DNA of 58,455 nt. Source: Terrisporobacter othiniensis. Lineage in GTDB: Bacteria; Bacillota; Clostridia; Peptostreptococcales; Peptostreptococcaceae. Shown here one piece after another: positions 56,552 to 58,455 of the stretch (position 1 is its first letter; each line of letters begins with the position of its first letter). The translations under genes and the position numbers were made by a program. The DNA is taken from the NCBI RefSeq assembly GCF_000808015.1, contig NZ_JWHR01000050.1:1-58455 (forward strand), given 5' to 3'. The notes beneath the pieces were generated by a model. That model ran no database searches. It had not been told where the DNA came from and saw nothing but the letters and a program-made list of their open reading frames with translations.

Positions 56552-56757
56552 TGTTCTACATCCTTTCACCTAATAATCTTACTTTTTATATTATACCATT
56601 AAAATTTCAAATACTTACAGATTTATACAATATTTTATCAGTATTTTTCAATTATTTTCAAATTTTTTTCTTTATAATAGTATCTTAACTTTATTTAGTA
56701 AATTTATCAATTGTATTATTATGATTTTTGTTTATTTTAGTAAGATTAGCGTTCTTT

Positions 56758-57453
56758 TTATAGTATTACTTTTACAGGGTTATTAAGTACTATATTATCT
56801 ATTTCTACTTTTGAATCATATGCTAAAACTTTTACTCCTTTTTCGTCAGCTTCCTTTAATACATCTCCAAACTCTTTGTGCATATCTACATTTGGAGTAA
56901 AGTAAAGTACATCTTCCATTTGAATAACAAGAATTATATAAGCTAAATATCCTTCTTCTCTAGCTTTAATTAATTCTTTAACATGTTTTACTCCTCTTTC
57001 TGTTTTTGCATCTGGAAATTTTACTACTCCATCTATTTCTAGAGTACATCCTTTAACTTCAATAAATGCTTTTTTAGTTTTTCCTTCTATATAAACATCA
57101 AACCTAGAATTGCCATAAGTTTTTTCTGGCTTTATCAAAGTTATATCTTCATCAAATCCTGGCAGTATTAATGATTTGTCTTCTAATGATTCATAGACAA
57201 TTTTATTTGTTACTTGTGAATCCATATTAATTAGCCTGTCTCCCTTTTTTACAGCTATTAAAGAATATTTCGTTGATCTAGCAGGATTATTACTTTCTTC
57301 TAAGTATACTTCATATCCAGGTACTAGTAACTCTTTACATTTACCTGTATTTTTCACATGAATCTTTTCAACTTCCCCATTTATATCACAATAAGCTACA
57401 AATCTATTAGGCCTTTCTATAAACTTAGCTTTAATCATCTTATTATATTTCAT
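56758..57453 (-). CDS. sfsA: SfsA family protein (sugar fermentation stimulation homologue)
   Basis: 231 residues. SfsA marks: AKFIERPNRFVAYC near the start, VHVKNTGKCKELL-like (KIHVKNTGKCKELLVPG), SRFDVYIEG, and EVKGCTLE with FPDAKTERGVKHV (nuclease-like fold residues). Described in E. coli as a DNA-binding regulator; in most bacteria its role is unknown. AGGAG precedes the ATG. Confidence 0.93.
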   Translation of the reverse strand: MKYNKMIKAKFIERPNRFVAYCDINGEVEKIHVKNTGKCKELLVPGYEVYLEESNNPARSTKYSLIAVKKGDRLINMDSQVTNKIVYESLEDKSLILPGFDEDITLIKPEKTYGNSRFDVYIEGKTKKAFIEVKGCTLEIDGVVKFPDAKTERGVKHVKELIKAREEGYLAYIILVIQMEDVLYFTPNVDMHKEFGDVLKEADEKGVKVLAYDSKVEIDNIVLNNPVKVIL

Positions 57454-57659
57454 TTATTTCTCCTATTTTTCTGATTAATTTTTCTATTTAAAAATATTAT
57501 ACCCTTTATTCCTAATTTAAAGTGAATTTTATTAAAGCATAAAATAAAAACTATCCTATAATTTAAAGTGGATACTATACAGTGGACAAGAGAAAAAAAC
57601 GTGTCTACTTGTATAGGATTTATTTTTATGTAAAATAGTTATAAAGGAGTTGAATTATT

Positions 57660-58455
57660 ATGAGTAAAAAAATATTTTCAAGTGAAGAAATTAAAAAATC
57701 ATCTATAAATAAATATGTTAAGAACATAACTGAAAAAGGAATTACATATACTAATGAATTTAAATTACATTTTATTGCTGAATATGAAATAGAGAAAACA
57801 CCTAGACAGATATTTGAAGATGCTGGATTTGATATTGATATAGTTGAAATTGAACGTGTTAAATCCTCTAGTCGTAGATGGCGAAAATCATATAGTGATA
57901 AAGGTGTTCTTGGTTTAGATAATACAAGAACATTAAATTCGGGTAGAACTCTTAATCGTGAATTAACATTAGAAGAAATTTTAGCAAAAAAAGATGCTGA
58001 AATTGAATATTTAAAAGCGGAGCTTGAACTTGTAAAAAAGTTAGAAGTAAACGAAAGGCAGGTGAAAAATAATAAATTAAATCCATCTAAAGTTTTTGAA
58101 TTGATATATAATTTGATTTCTAAGTTTAATTTAAAAGGAATGACCAAACAACTATGCAAAATTTCAAATATTTCCACTTCAGGATTTTATAAATTTCTAA
58201 ATACACAGACCTACAGAAATACTAAGGAAGATAACGATTTAAAGTCAAGAGATATTATTTTAAAAGCGTTTAATCATCGTGGATATAAGAAAGGATCTAG
58301 ATCTATAAAAATGACATTAGAAAATGAATTTGGAGTAATAATGAATAGAAAGAAAATCCAAAGAATAATGCGCAAATATAATATTATTTGTCCAATACGT
58401 AAATCTAATCCTTATAAACGTATAGCTAAGGCAACTAAAGAGCATAGGGTTTCAT
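57660..58455 (+). CDS. IS3-family transposase, single fused frame (partial)
   Basis: ATG 57660 with AAAGGAG upstream; the frame is open to the window end (265 codons). Residues ~10-120 are the OrfA-like helix-turn-helix part (YTNEFKLHFIAEYEIEKTPR, RWRKSYSDKG), with a coiled stretch to ~residue 130 (KKDAEIEYLKAELELVKK). Then begins the OrfB-like part (IYNLISKFNLKGMTKQLCK, GYKKGSRSIKMTLENEFG), leading to the DDE core beyond the window. In most IS3 elements the two parts are joined by -1 frameshifting; here they are already in one frame. Confidence 0.9.
   Translation, partial: MSKKIFSSEEIKKSSINKYVKNITEKGITYTNEFKLHFIAEYEIEKTPRQIFEDAGFDIDIVEIERVKSSSRRWRKSYSDKGVLGLDNTRTLNSGRTLNRELTLEEILAKKDAEIEYLKAELELVKKLEVNERQVKNNKLNPSKVFELIYNLISKFNLKGMTKQLCKISNISTSGFYKFLNTQTYRNTKEDNDLKSRDIILKAFNHRGYKKGSRSIKMTLENEFGVIMNRKKIQRIMRKYNIICPIRKSNPYKRIAKATKEHRVS
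58034..58040 (+). promoter_or_regulatory. Slippery heptamer A AAA AAG in the transposase gene
   Basis: Read in the zero frame as GTA AAA AAG. This is the classic IS3 -1 frameshift site. A -1 slip here leads to about ten new codons and a TAA near 58069, giving a short OrfA-like protein. Confidence 0.6.

Larger units (their letters stand above)
57549..58455 (+). mobile_element. IS3-family insertion sequence, left part (cut by window end)
   Basis: Left end is somewhere near 57549-57575, in a stretch with TCCTATA (57553) mirrored by TATAGGA (57612) and a tandem AGTGGATAC / AGTGGACAA pair. The transposase starts at 57660. The right end is outside the window, so the terminal repeats and target duplication cannot be checked. 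It is inserted just beyond sfsA's promoter. Confidence 0.8.

Noticed and set aside
57626..58177. Long minus-strand frame at the window end
   Set aside because: It is antisense to the IS3 transposase, has no ribosome site and covers the left end of the element.
1..58455. CRISPR array, rRNA, prophage or origin signals
   Set aside because: No regularly spaced repeats, rRNA segments, phage structural genes, or DnaA-box clusters were seen.

Overview
The window is AT-rich, low-GC Firmicutes DNA with clostridial ribosome-binding sites (strong AGGAGG-type), many intrinsic terminators with T-tracts, and gene content of an anaerobic fermenter: an [FeFe]-hydrogenase-type sensor, Na+-pumping oxaloacetate decarboxylase, citrate lyase and Na+/amino acid symporters. 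Protein style and gene set suggest a Peptostreptococcaceae member (Clostridioides, Paraclostridium, Paeniclostridium, Romboutsia or a relative). This placement is a judgement from reading, not a computed assignment.

Layout. 1-4.05 kb: a secreted repeat protein with an NlpC/P60 domain, then a sulfonate/nitrate-type ABC importer on the minus strand. 4.09-7.3 kb: three exported proteins in one operon (a large multi-domain protein and two small TasA/camelysin-like ones), function unknown; the first lacks a normal start codon. 7.5-10.4 kb: a PAS-containing [FeFe]-hydrogenase-like sensor coupled to a SpoIIE-type phosphatase. 10.6-15 kb: a secreted Lys/Glu-rich protein, an ABC exporter with an associated membrane-anchored protein, and an NlpC/P60 hydrolase that also lacks a normal start codon. 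15.2-31.5 kb: mixed housekeeping and transport genes (BMP lipoprotein, GGDEF protein, Bax-inhibitor-like protein, GltS, YgiQ, AGCS symporter, QueG-like protein, GntP-type permease, EamA transporter, PadR module, PsiE-like protein) with three decayed genes: a Crp/Fnr regulator, a tyrosine phosphatase tail and a frameshifted leuB.

31.6-44.6 kb is a complete citrate-fermentation island. A 2-hydroxycarboxylate transporter imports citrate. CitDEF, matured by CitC and a CitX-CitG fusion, cleaves it to acetate and oxaloacetate. A four-part decarboxylase (OadA, OadG, a separate biotin carrier, OadB) converts oxaloacetate to pyruvate while pumping Na+. A GntR and a LysR regulator sit inside and beside it. 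44.8-48.4 kb is a serine-biosynthesis operon (class V aminotransferase, SerA, DUF1015). 48.5-57.5 kb holds an AI-2E family transporter, FtsH, a CPBP protease, a VanY-type carboxypeptidase, a PHP phosphoesterase, an S1-domain protein and SfsA. The window ends inside an IS3-family transposase.

Points worth most attention: two genes whose best start is AUA; the three-gene exported operon; the sensor hydrogenase lacking the proton-transfer cysteine; a ~92-bp repeat found just upstream of two unrelated genes (ygiQ and serA); and an IS3 transposase whose slippery site lies inside an already fused frame. No rRNA, tRNA or CRISPR array was recognised.
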